Source: Euglena gracilis (Eukaryota; Euglenida; Euglenophyceae; Euglenales). Taken from it: a stretch of 64,000 nucleotides of DNA. Location: assembly GCA_039621445.1 (NCBI GenBank), contig CP154954.1:24626954-24690953 (forward strand), read 5' to 3'. The position numbers and the translations under genes are program-made. The notes beneath the pieces are model-generated. The model had not been told where the DNA came from, did not search any database, and saw only the letters and a list, made by a program, of their open reading frames with translations. How positions within the stretch are numbered: the stretch's first letter is position 1; each line of letters starts with the position of its first letter. This document shows positions 26,140-36,139 of the stretch, in pieces.

Positions 26140-26265
26140 GTTGGGCACTTGGTCAAAAGTGCCTAACAAGCACTCGGGCGCTGAAGGCGCCGGAAGGCTC
26201 AAAACAGGCCCATTTTCAAGGAAAATGGCCTATTTTCTGAGGAAAGTTCTTGGGCACAGGCCGAA
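26088..26265. repeat. Left part of the repeat interrupted by element A
   Basis: From 'ctgcctgggcaggtactcc' through 'gcgctgaaggcgccgg', 'aatggcctattttc' to 'gggcacaggccgaa' this matches 47118-47207 closely. The final CCGAA (26261-26265) is duplicated on the far side of element A at 37355-37359. The repeat is AT/GC-patchy, non-coding, and carries a GGCGC hairpin near 26177-26195. Confidence 0.85.
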
Positions 26266-26291
26266 CTTAGGCGGCCTAATTCGCACTTAAG
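26266..26291. repeat. Left terminal inverted repeat of element A
   Basis: Begins CTTAGGCGGC and ends CGCACTTAAG. It differs from the right end only at its twelfth base (T versus G in the same orientation). Confidence 0.95.
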
Positions 26292-26304
26292 GATTTAACT
26301 TTTT

Positions 26305-26324
26305 ATTTGCGCATATGCGCAAAT
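26305..26324. promoter_or_regulatory. Subterminal 20-bp perfect palindrome, left end
   Basis: ATTTGCGCATATGCGCAAAT, 13 nt inside the left inverted repeat. It mirrors the right-end site at 37294-37313 and probably belongs to the end recognised during transposition. Confidence 0.75.
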
Positions 26325-27695
26325 CCCCCGATTTTTTGATTCCGGCGGGGAAGGTCCAAGGGTTCAAGGGACACGCCGGCAAGCAAGGGCAAAAACGAAG
26401 TGATTTTTCGGTTTTGGCGATGAGACCCCTGGGGTTTTGGGAAAAAATGGTGTTTTTTGGGATGTCCAAAATTTTTATTTTAGGCCAAACCCCCGGGACC
26501 CTGCCCGCCAAAATAGAAAAAAAACTGAAAAAAGCACCTGGGGACCGGGACCCTGCCCGCCCCTGTGGTGACGCGGAGCCTTTTTTGGGGAAGCGGACTC
26601 GCCGGCAGTGTGTTCCCTCCCGGTGCCTCGGAGTGTGTGTGTCTATTTTGACCTTTGGGACTTGTGAATTTTTGATTGGTAAGGAAAGCAGCAGACAGGG
26701 TGGCAGGGCTTTGGGAGGGGTGCGGGTTGGGGGGTCCGGTGTGCAGGGGGTGCAGGGAGGAGGGGTCCACGGGTGCAGGGGTGACGGTGCGAAGGGTGCG
26801 CAGGGGTGGTGTGCGGCGGGCAGGGCGGTGGGGGTGAGGCACCCGCAGGGGTTGTCAGTGGGGGCCTGGTTGCCTGTGTGTGGAGGCTTGCGTGCGTGCA
26901 ACCCGTTACTTTGACCTTGATGTTTTTGTGAGGCACCAAAACAGATAATTGATGTTGATGCGCGCAATTGCGCAAATCAAACGTACGGTGGTGTGCGTGC
27001 CAGGGTGTGGGAGGGGTGCCGGTGGAAGAACCAGACGATTGAAAGAGATGGGGATGAAAAGATAAGAGGGGAAAGAGAAAAGGCAGACTGGCAAACAGAC
27101 CCCCGGCGGGCGGGGTACACGCTGACCGCCCGGGGCTGAACAGGAAGGAGGGGGGCCGCCCCGCACTCCGCCGCGCGCAGGTTGTCAGTGGGGGGCGGTG
27201 CTTGGGGGGAGGGGTAATTAATTTTTTTTTTTGAACACGGGTGAGAGGGGCAGCACGGCACGAGAGGGGGGCTGCAGGGTCACGAGAGGGGGCGTGTCAC
27301 ACCAACCCACAAAAAAAAAACACAAATCCACCTCCCTGCAGGGTAGAGGGCGTGGGGATGACGGTTAGCAGGGAGGCGGTGTACACGGACACCACGGCGG
27401 TGGGGCAACTGTCTCTGAGCTGGCAGACAAATAACAAAACAAACAAAGTGTGCGTTTTACTTGCGCAAGTGCGCGCACCAAACGCAATGATGAATTTTTT
27501 TGAAATAAGAATTCCGAGAGAGGACAGACCATAGCCGAGAGGGGACTGAGAGGGGGAAACATTTGTAACCGTAACGTTTGCGCAAATGCGCGCATCAAAC
27601 GTGTATCACAGAGAAAAAAAAAACACTGAAAACTGAGTGGGGTGATGCAGGGAACAAACAAGAGAGAAGTTGCTGAGACAGGCCCACAGCCAGTC
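26325..27695. other. Left non-coding region of element A
   Basis: This region lies between the left end and the stop codon of the ParB-like gene. It holds motif sites at 26957, 27459 and 27577 and short copies of the GAGAGGGG/CGTCAC repeat at 27241-27300 that match the intron-2 minisatellite. A 199-codon plus-strand frame at 26315-26914 is GC-biased and unsupported. Confidence 0.5.
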
Positions 27696-30600
27696 TCACT
27701 TCTTGTGCTTGGAGAGCCGCTTGGCCAGGCTCTCCGAGGCGGCCGCCGGCTTGGCGCCGGGCTTGGCCAGCCCGCGGCGGACGGTGCTCCGGGGCGCCGC
27801 AGCCGGGGCGGTACGAGCCGGTGGCGGCGCCGGGGCCTCCGCCTCCTCCTCCTCGGACTCCTCCCCCTCGGACTCCTCCGCCGCTGCCTCCGGCGCTGCC
27901 GCTGCTGAGGCCGCCGCTGCCTGCGACGCCGCTGCCTCCGCGGCCACCTTGGCCTTGGAGGCCTCGATGATGTGCTTCATCGCCGGGTACTTCTTGGGGT
28001 CCAGCAGGTGGTACGACTTGGGGCCCTTCAGGGCCTCCCCCGGTCCCGGGGGACGGATCAGGCCCGCCGCCTTCCACCGGGTGTCCTCCCCCTTGCCTTT
28101 CCCCTTGCCCTTGCCCTTGCCCTCCCCCTTCTTCTCCTCCCCCTTCTTCTCCTTCCCCTTCTGGGTGGGCTCGGGCTTGCGGTACCCGGGGGTGATCTCC
28201 TCGATGGTGTCCTCCTCCTCTTCCTCTTCTCCCTGCGCCGCTGGTGGGGCTGCGGGGGCTTCGCTGGCGACCGGCGAGGAGGTGTCGCTGCTGCCACTGC
28301 TGGTGCTGCTGCTGCTGTCCTCCTCCACCTCCTCCGCCTCCGGGTGACGGCTCGGCTGGGCCCGGGGCGGCGGCGGCACCAGGACGGGGCTGGGCCCCTC
28401 CTCGGGCTGGCTGGCGGGCGGGGTCAGCTCCGGGGTCTCCCGCCCCGGGGCACTCATCTCGACGTCGCTGCCCTCCTGCGGGCTGTCCGCGGCCTCGGTC
28501 TCCTCCCGTCGGGGTTTGGGCGCTGGGGGCCTGCTGGCCTTCTTCTCCGGCTCCTTCTTCCGGCGCTTCTTCTTCCGGTCCGCCCCACCCTTCTGGCGCT
28601 CCTCCAGCCTCTGCAGGCGGCGCTGCTCCTGCCGGACCTTGGTCTGCTGGCGCCGCTCCTCGGCCTCCTTGGCCCTTCGCGCCGCCTCCTCGGCGGCCAG
28701 GCGGAGCTTGTCCTGCAGGGCGGCGTTCTCCAGGGGGACCCAGAGGGCGTCGCCCCCTTCCAGGGCGGCCAGCAGGAGGGGCAGCATGGCGGAGGACACG
28801 GGGCGGGGCAGGGTCACCGTGTTGGCCACGGTCTGGGTGACGTCCTCCAGGCTGCTGGCCGAGTCCTCCACCACCACCAGCACCTCCGGGGGCTTGGCCG
28901 CCCAGGCCGCCACCCGGCCCGCCACCGCGGCGTCGGCGGTCTGGATGACCATGGCGTTGGCCGCCTCCATCCGCCGCACCACCCGCCGCCACAGCCACTC
29001 CACGCACAGCCAGTGCAGCCCCGCCCCGCAGCTGGACTCCACGTCCCACTCCACCTTCGGCAGCACCTACGAGGGGAGCCAGGCAGGCAGGCATAGACAG
29101 GGGAAAGCTTTTTTTGTGCACAAGGTGCGCGCAATTGCGCAAGTAAAATGAGAACCACCAAAAAAAAAACCGTGGCAGTCATTGCAGCAGCAAGCAGTTT
29201 AATTGTGACACTCCCATGTATGCACATTGTGTGGGGGAGGGTGTACACCTTGCTTCGCTCCACGTCCCCCGGGCCGAACACCACCACCAGCGTCCTCTTC
29301 TCGAACCTGCGGGCCACCCCCTGGCCCCCCTGCCGCAGCCACACGTCCACCGTCACCGACTCCCGCCCCGGCGCCAGCCGCCGCACCGCCGCCTCCACCG
29401 CGGCCACCGCCCCGACACCACCGTAGATGGCGACCGGCACGACGCCGGCCAGGCGCTTGACCTGCTCAGACAGGAGGGGGCAGGATTCTGTTTCACTGGA
29501 CACGTTTCTGAAGTGCGCTGTTACATTTGCGCAAGTGCGCGCATCAAATTTAAAAAAAAATGCACACAGTATATGTCACAAGCAGCCGCGTCGAGAGGGG
29601 AGAGTGAAATGCAATGAAATGAATTTTGTGTTTGGTGCGCGCAATTGCGCAAGTCAAACGGGAACATCAAAAGGAAAAATACACCAAGCAGAAACAGAAC
29701 CCTGAGCCGGTACTGGGCGTGACCTCCACCACCACCAGGCCCACCGCGGCCCCCAGCGCCTCCGCCGGCACCGCGCCGGCGCTGGCCTTGTAGGCCAGGC
29801 ACTTCACCGCCTTCTCCTCCCCGTACGGCCGGGCCACCCCCACCTCCTGGAGGGCCCCGCCCTCCTTGGCCACCACCTCCGACTGCACCGCCGGCAGGGC
29901 GAAGGAGCCCCGCAGCTCCTCGTACTGCGCCTCCACCCAGAAGGCGGCCGTCAGCACCGCCGCCAGGGGGGGCTTCGGCTCCACCGGGCTCCACGTCCAC
30001 GACCCCAGCCGGGTCACCTGCAGCGCCGCCGCCACCGGGACGGTCCGCTTGAAGCGGCTGCGCTCCGCCCCGTTCGCCACTGCAGGAGGAGCACGGGCGG
30101 GGTGGGACTACGGACACACCACGTCACCCGTCAAATGCATCTGTGTGCATGCACCCTATGCACCATATGCACCCTCATAACCTTATCCCAGATGGATTGA
30201 ACAACGGTGGCATACCGATCAGCCCGTGGATGTGGGGGTTGTCCTGCCGCCACGCGAAGGCCACCCACATCTCGTGGGTGGCCTCGGTCACCGCCTGCTC
30301 CAGCTGGGCCAGGCCGATCCCCGGGCTCTGCAGCGCCGCCGCCACCTGCGCCCGCGCCTCGGGGGTCAGCAGCCGCCGGAGGCTGCGCACGTGGGAGGAC
30401 AGCAGCATGCGGCCCCTGGCCGCCAGCGCCGACTCGACGCTCAGCAGCCCCGCCACCGCCTCCGGGTTCTCCTCCACCAGCCGCTGCAGCGGCCCCCACA
30501 TCTGGATGACCTGCCCCTGAGAACAAGTGAACACACTGTACACCCCCGACCGACAAGTTGCAATGTGCAATGCGTTCACTTTTGATGCGCGCAATTGCGC

Positions 30601-31875
30601 AAATGAAACGAGAACACTCTCCATGTAATGCACTGGCTGACTGGCAGTGGGCGGACACCTGGGCGACCGACCGGTCCCAGCCGGCCTGCCGGTAGGCCGC
30701 CGCCAGCCGCACCGCCGGCACCGTGGAGATGTCCTTCCCCTTCACCAGGAGGTTGGCGAACTGGGGGATGGACAGCTCCTTCACCGCCGACTGGATGGCC
30801 TGCGCGTCCCCACCGGCGGCCCGCCGCAGGTGCACCGGGGTCAGGGGGTGCAGGATGGTGGCGAGGACGTACTTCCCCTGGCCACAGCCCTGCATTTGCA
30901 CCGTTGTCTGTCACACCTGGGAGGGGCTGCATAGGAGGGGCGTCACGAGAGGGGGCGTCACGGGAGGGGGCGTCACGGGAGGGGGCGTCACGAGAGGGGG
31001 CGTCACGAGAGGGGGCGGAGGGGGCGTCACGAGAGGGGGCGTCACGAGAGGGGGCGTCACGAAAAACACACAAACAAATACAGGTCTGATCCCTTCGGGG
31101 GGTTCAACTTCTGGGACCGGAAGCCCTCCGCCCAGCGCTTCAGCGCGGAGGTGATGTGCTGCCCCGACATCAGCACGTAGTGGTTCTCTGTGACGACAAC
31201 GCAGGGAGGTGCGCGCAATTGCGCAAGTAAAACGAACTGTGTGTCTAAGTGCGCGCAATTGCGCAAGTCAAATGCATCACGTGTGCATGTGCGCGCAAAT
31301 GCGCAAATCAAATGCTTTGTGTGTTATTGCGCGCAATTGCGCAAATAAAATGGTACTCACAATGCAAAGCACTTGCCAAAGCTGAGCCTCACATACCAAA
31401 AGAGTCTGCGCACACAAACCAATTTCACAGAAACCGTCACACCTCAAACACACATGTAAAACACAATCGCAGTGGGAGACACACCGGCCTTCTTCCAGAC
31501 CGTCACCCTCACTGGCTCCAGCGGGGGGTTGAGCTGCAGCTGCCGGAGCTTGCGCTCCACTTCGTTGTTGTCGAGGGGGCGGGTCTGGCCCTCCGTCATC
31601 CCGTAGTCGACGTGGAGGGTGTCGAGGGGGAGTCGGGTGCCGGTCGCCAGCACCCATTGCTTGACCTCCTCCTTATACACCTCCGCAATGGGGAGCTTCC
31701 GGGCGGTACTTCGGGGGCGGATCCGCCCCGCCTTGGGGGCGGGCTTCGGCTCCTCCGCCGCTGCGGCCTCCGCCGGGGCCGGCTCGCCGCCAGCCTCCGC
31801 CGCCTCGGTCCCGGGCTCCGCCTGGCCGGGGATGACGGGTTCCCCCTCCGGGGGGACAGCAGCAGGGTCGGCCAT
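27696..31875 (-). CDS. ParB/sulfiredoxin-like domain protein encoded by element A (7 exons, ~998 aa)
   Basis: Proposed exons on the minus strand are 31875-31485, 31187-31072, 30907-30659, 30516-30216, 30079-29724, 29461-29249 and 29066-27696. All junctions are GT/AG and phases agree, giving one open frame of about 998 residues. Residues 84-152 resemble a ParB-like N-terminal domain: RPLDNNEVERKL (99-110), then NPPLEPVRVTV (116-126), then YVLMSGQHITSALKR (134-148), where G-Q-H stands in place of the family's GxxR/GxHR nucleotide-binding motif. Known ParB proteins bind parS palindromes and use CTP, while sulfiredoxins and other relatives differ; which applies here is inference. The middle (170-650) is helical-looking and unrecognised. 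Residues 655-712 look like a basic coiled coil, followed by proline/acid-rich and lysine/glycine repeats and an alanine-rich tail. Exon 2's donor could instead lie about 10 nt earlier, but that breaks phase. Confidence 0.72.
30937..31063. repeat. 15-bp minisatellite in intron 2 of the ParB-like gene
   Basis: About eight copies of GAGAGGGGGCGTCAC (some GGGAGGGGGCGTCAC) fill most of the 164-nt intron between exons 2 and 3. Related copies occur at 27241-27300 near the left end of the same element. Confidence 0.9.
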
Positions 31876-32420
31876 GGTGTGGGACCTGGGGCAAGGCGCC
31901 GTTACAAGGGGGGGGGGGGAGATATCCAGTGACTGAAACACACACGCAACAACTGCATTCAACACAGTCAAATACAGTCAAATCTACGGCAGGCAATCCG
32001 CCCAAATTGTGACAAAAATTCATCCGACTTAGGCATTTTCAGGCAAAAAATGGAAAAAGTGTGAAACAGTGCAACGGAACGCACAACATGCATTATTCCG
32101 GTCCGTAGCAAGGGGGGGTATGGATATGCTACGTTTTTGTAATCTTTCACGGCCTATCTGTGTCACAAAACGCCCAACACAAACCGGGGCTGACACGTCA
32201 CGCATTCAGGTCGCGTAACTGCTAACGCACGGGCGGTTTGCCGTTGGCGTCCGTAGGCCTGCTGTTTTGGAAATCTAGAAGTCATATGGCGTGAAGTTTC
32301 TGAATTTTTTTCTTTTGGTGAACATACACCCCGTCACGGCGCATCGAATGACCCATAAAATAAGGCGTGGTGTTGCTTGTATCAAAAGTTACTGTTTCGT
32401 CGCCTCATCGGCAAATTCGC

Positions 32421-32640
32421 TCAGTCGGACCCCTCGAAGGGGTCCGCCGGGACGTACGCGCGGGGCGCCCTCAGCGACACCACGTCCCGACTGCTGGTGG
32501 CTGCCCCGCGTCCCACAGGGTCCTCCGGCACCCTCCCGCCCGCCCGCGGAGGCGACTCGTCACCCGCTGGTGACTCGAATCGTGACCTTCGAGTCGGTCG
32601 CTCAGACGGGGACTCCTCCGATGAGGACTCAGCAGCCCTG
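32421..32640 (-). CDS. Possible small terminal exon, acidic/arginine-rich
   Basis: A GC-rich minus-strand frame of about 70 codons ends at TGA (32423-32421). It reads ESSSEESPSERPTRRSRFES near its start and ends DPFEGSD. The composition stands out from the AT-rich spacer. It could be an alternative last exon of the transposase-like gene (acceptor-like AG sites occur around 32630-32645, and donors occur near the end of that gene) or a remnant of a third gene. No single splice choice is clearly best. Confidence 0.3.
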
Positions 32641-32680
32641 GCCAACAACAGACTCACGGTGCACCAAAAAATCTATTTTT

Positions 32681-32732
32681 AGAATTATTACTTTTGATGC
32701 GCGCAATTGCGCGCATCAAAAGTAATAATTCT
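32681..32732. repeat. Perfect 52-bp palindrome between the two element A genes
   Basis: The arms AGAATTATTACTTTTGATGC (32681-32700) and its exact complement (32713-32732) flank a GCGCAATTGCGC centre. No base departs from perfect symmetry. Two motif copies in opposite orientation sharing one core would produce this. It may be a regulatory or nucleation site, or a palindromic repair product. Confidence 0.95.
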
Positions 32733-33143
32733 TCTGGGAAGGGGGGTCCATGCTGTGATCTTTGAAAACTGTAACATTGTGAAACTTACTTGCTTACTTA
32801 CTGTCAAATTTTCAGCACCCTTCCCTCTGCTCCCAGAAAGCGTACGCTTTATCAAGCGCAAGCACAAATCTGAAGAACTGGGTATACCCCCCTGACAAAT
32901 AAGACGGTATCTTTCACCCGGGATAGCACGAATTTCTTAACGGATGCTGTACACCAACGGGGCCTACTGCACGTCTCACATAACAGCGCATCAAAAGTGT
33001 GGTACACTTTTGATGCGCGCAATTGCGCAAATAAAAATGTATAAACTGTTTCCCAAGGCAGAGCCGTATCTACAGCCTCTCCGTATGTGTGCACACGTTT
33101 TGTACGTTTGATGCGCGCAATTGCGCAAATGATAATTCACATA

Positions 33144-36139
33144 TCACAGTTTCTCTGCTCTGAACGTTAGTATAACCGCAGTAATGCTGAACACCCCCTC
33201 TAAAACGTGCTGACCAACCGGGAGTCTGGATGCTGCCTGCCCAGGAGCTCTCTCCTGGCGTGGACGACGGCGACCCAGCACGCTGTCCCAGTGGACGTGG
33301 CACAGGTCCAGCTGCGCCTGCGACCGCCGACTGCGGCCTGTCTGCGCGTCGAAGCAGAGCTGGTCCAGCTCAGTAGCGGCGTCAGCAGAGGGCACCTGGT
33401 CCTTCAGGAGCGTCCGCAGCGCGTACTGCAGGACGTCCTTCAGGGCGGTCTCGCCCTTCGGCCCCGCGTCCGGCGCCAACAGGGACGGCGGGCCCACCCA
33501 GCCGTCCGGCCACCGCGGAACCACGGACTGGTCCTCGGACTCCTCCCCCTCGTCCGCGTCCAGCTCCTCCGGCTGCCGCCGTCGCTCTCGGCGCAGCCCC
33601 CGCACTGAGGCGTACGTCACCATCTGGTGGACCAGGCGGTCCGGGGCGTCCAGCGGCGGCCGCAGCTCGCTGCCGTCCAGCAGGTAGTCCAGGTTGCGCA
33701 GGCAGTCCGCCAGCCACCGCCGGTCCACCCCGCCCGCCCGCAGCTCCCGGGCGCCGTGGTGCCCCTGCCGCACCAGGAGGTAGAGGTCCATCACGTCCTC
33801 CACCTCCACCGCCTCCGGGTGCTGCTGCATCGACCCGCCCAGCCTGCTGAGGGTCGCCTCGTTGACCTCCTCTGAGAAACAGCAGGCGGGCAGGTCCGCC
33901 ACCGGTCCCACATCAGCAGCGCGCACGCCAGCGTCCGCACGTAGTCGGAGTGGCCCCGTGGGCGGTGCCCGGGTGTCGGCGCCTCCAGGTGCAGCAGCAT
34001 CGTCAGGGCGTTGCACAGCACCTTCCGCGCCTGCCCGCCCGTCTGCGGCCGCCGCTCCTCCCAGTGGCACTCCCGCACCTGCCACCCCAGCGCGAAGCAG
34101 GCCGGCGCCCACACCAGCAGCAGGTCCTCCAGTGCCTGCGCCACCGCCAGGTCCCGCTCCAGCTTCTCCAGGGCCTCCACCGCCTGGGCCTCCTTCCGGC
34201 GGCAGTGCTCCAACGCCCGGATGCACTCCATCTGCCGGCTTCCGGCCTGCCACGCCCGCTCCATCTTGGCGCTGGCCGCCGCGTGCCGCACCTGCCGGGC
34301 GGTCTGCCGCTCTGCCTCCTCCTGCCGCCGCTGGGCCTGCTGCGTCTTCTGCCGGCGCCGCTCCACCTCTGGCACCACGGTGTCCCGCCGCCGCCGCAGG
34401 GTCCGGATCAGCCGTCGCAGGCGGGCGCGGCGGTCCGCCGGCACCAGCAGCATGGCGCCGACCCACATCTCCAGCGCCCGCACCTTCGGCTTGGTCGACC
34501 ACTGCTCGCCCGGCGCCATGGTGTGCCCCGCTGCAGGAACAGGAACAGCGGCAGCAGGCGGCGGTACAGCACGTACAGCACCTGCTTGTACGCGTGCCAC
34601 ACGCCGTACAGCGGGGGCAGCTGCCGCAGCGCCTCGCCCGCGTCCCACCGCTGGCACTCCCGCCCGTAGACCACCTTCAGCTGGCGGTACCACAGGTTGA
34701 TGTCCACCAGCAGGGGCAGCGGCGCCCTCACGCGGCCCAGGACGTCGCCCTTCAGGAAGCGGAGGACCTTCAGCATCCCCACCTGGGAGGAGATGCGGTC
34801 GTCCGTCAGCATGAAGGGGCGCCACACCGGGACGCGGGCGTTCTCTCAGCCGCATCGGAGCCGCCTAAGTGTGTGTAACACCAAGTGCATGGTAACACCC
34901 CTGCTACAAAACGGACCATAAGCAACTTTTGATGCGCGCATTTGCGCAAATGCGCGCATCAAAAGTTGCTTTGCAAATATTCAACAGATGCAGAGAGTGA
35001 CCCAGGACTGGAACTCACTTCAGTTCACATGGTGCGCGCAAATGCGCAAGTCAAATGGGACTGACAGCACAAAAGAGAAATCTGCGTATAGTACTGTCTG
35101 CCAGTTGCCTCACCTCACTGAATTTCAAACACTTCTTTCGTAACATTTGCGCAATTGCGCGCACATTACGTAGCAATTCAACTTCGTTCAACTGAGACCC
35201 AGTCACAACCTCAACCCTCCAGGACATCGACACCAATGTACACAGGTTGTTCACACCCCTCGACCCATCCACCGACGCAGACCGTTTCAAAAAGAGAAAA
35301 AAAAAAAACAGACCCAGTCCCTCTGATGGTTGGGGCACGTCCAGCGGTACGCGCAGCTCGTGCGCCTCCAGCGGGCGTGCGCCGATCTCGGCCACCAGCT
35401 CCAGGAACGCCGGCAGGTCGCTGCGCACCAGCCGCGCGGCCACCCGGGGGATGCGGCCCAGCAGCTGCTCCAGCGACGGGTACCCCGGGTACTCCGGGAT
35501 GCCGCCCACCGCCGTCCGCATCATGGACATCACGCAGCAGTCGTGGGTGCGGATCACCATCCTCGGGTTCGACGTCATCGCCCGCTTCCAGAAGTTGTCG
35601 AACCAGAGGACGCAGCTCCGCCCCTCCGACTGCTGCCACAGGTCCTCCAGGCGCTCGCAGGCCCGCTCCCGCCGCCACTGCCGGTTCCACACCGGCTCCC
35701 CCGGCAGGATGCCGCTGGGCCGCAGCAGTCGGCTGGCCGCCCGGTGCCGGGCCAGCGGCGCCTCGTGCTCCTCCGCCACCACCCGCTGCGCCGCGCGCGG
35801 GCAGGCGTGCTGTCGGAGCGCCCGGTACACCGCCCAGGCGTCCTTCAGCAGCAGCTCGATGCGGGGCCGCCGGGGCTCCCGGGCCAGCTCGTCCAGCAGC
35901 GCCGCGCCGCCCTCCGTCCGCAGCGGCACCCGGGTGTGCGCCACGTGCACCACCAGGGTCTGCAGCGGGTGGCCGCGCTGCACCACCGCCGCCACGAACT
36001 CCTCGTACGTGGCGGCGTAGTGGGCCTTCACCAGCTGGCCCAGCAGCTTCCCCAACTCCGCGGCCTGGGCGGCCTCCTCGCTGTAGCCCTCGTAGCCACG
36101 GCGCCGGGAGTGGGTGCTGCTTGCCTGGGAGGACTCCAT
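33144..36139 (-). CDS. Transposase-like protein of element A (DNF type, 2 exons, apparent frameshifts)
   Basis: Exon 1 is 36139-35314 (275 codons plus one base). The intron (35313-34845) has GT...AG ends, and exon 2 is 34844-33144. Joined, the product would be about 840 residues. Visible motifs are CVLWFDNFWKR (176-186, acidic D181), WRPFMLTDD (284-292), PLLVDINLWYRQLK (319-332, acidic D323) and PPLYGVWHAYKQVLYVLYRR (353-371, H359). This D-N-F...L-V-D...W-H layout resembles transposase-like proteins such as DUF6589-type families; exact membership is inference. In exon 2 the frame shifts twice: near the G4 run complementary to 34526-34529 and near the GG complementary to 33896-33897. In each case one extra G would restore the frame. 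These may be assembly errors or true inactivation. It is likely the element's mobility enzyme. Confidence 0.65.
34921..34970. repeat. Perfect 50-bp palindrome in the transposase-like intron
   Basis: AGCAACTTTTGATGCGCGC and its exact complement flank a TTTGCGCAAA-type centre (ATTTGCGCAAAT). The arms share CTTTTGATGCGCGC with the 52-bp palindrome at 32681-32732 but diverge outward, so the two arose or evolved separately. Confidence 0.95.

Larger units (their letters stand above)
31876..33143. other. Spacer between the two genes of element A
   Basis: This lies upstream of the ParB-like start and downstream of the transposase-like stop, so it should hold the ParB-like promoter. It contains motif sites at 32681-32732, 32986-33032 and 33109-33132 and a GC-rich minus-strand frame at 32640-32421. 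No promoter motif is recognisable. Confidence 0.5.

Noticed and set aside
27972-29096. Long plus-strand frame opposite the last exon of the ParB-like gene
   Set aside because: It is a leucine/arginine/glycine-rich shadow of the GC-rich minus-strand exon, which has the balanced composition, splice sites and stop.
31208-31352. Four regularly spaced palindromes (~40 bp apart) as a CRISPR-like array
   Set aside because: Spacing is regular only here, the units are binding-site-like palindromes found singly across the element, and the context is a eukaryotic intron.
33862-34878. Long plus-strand frames opposite the transposase-like exon 2
   Set aside because: They are alanine/proline/arginine-rich shadows; conserved-looking motifs lie on the minus strand.
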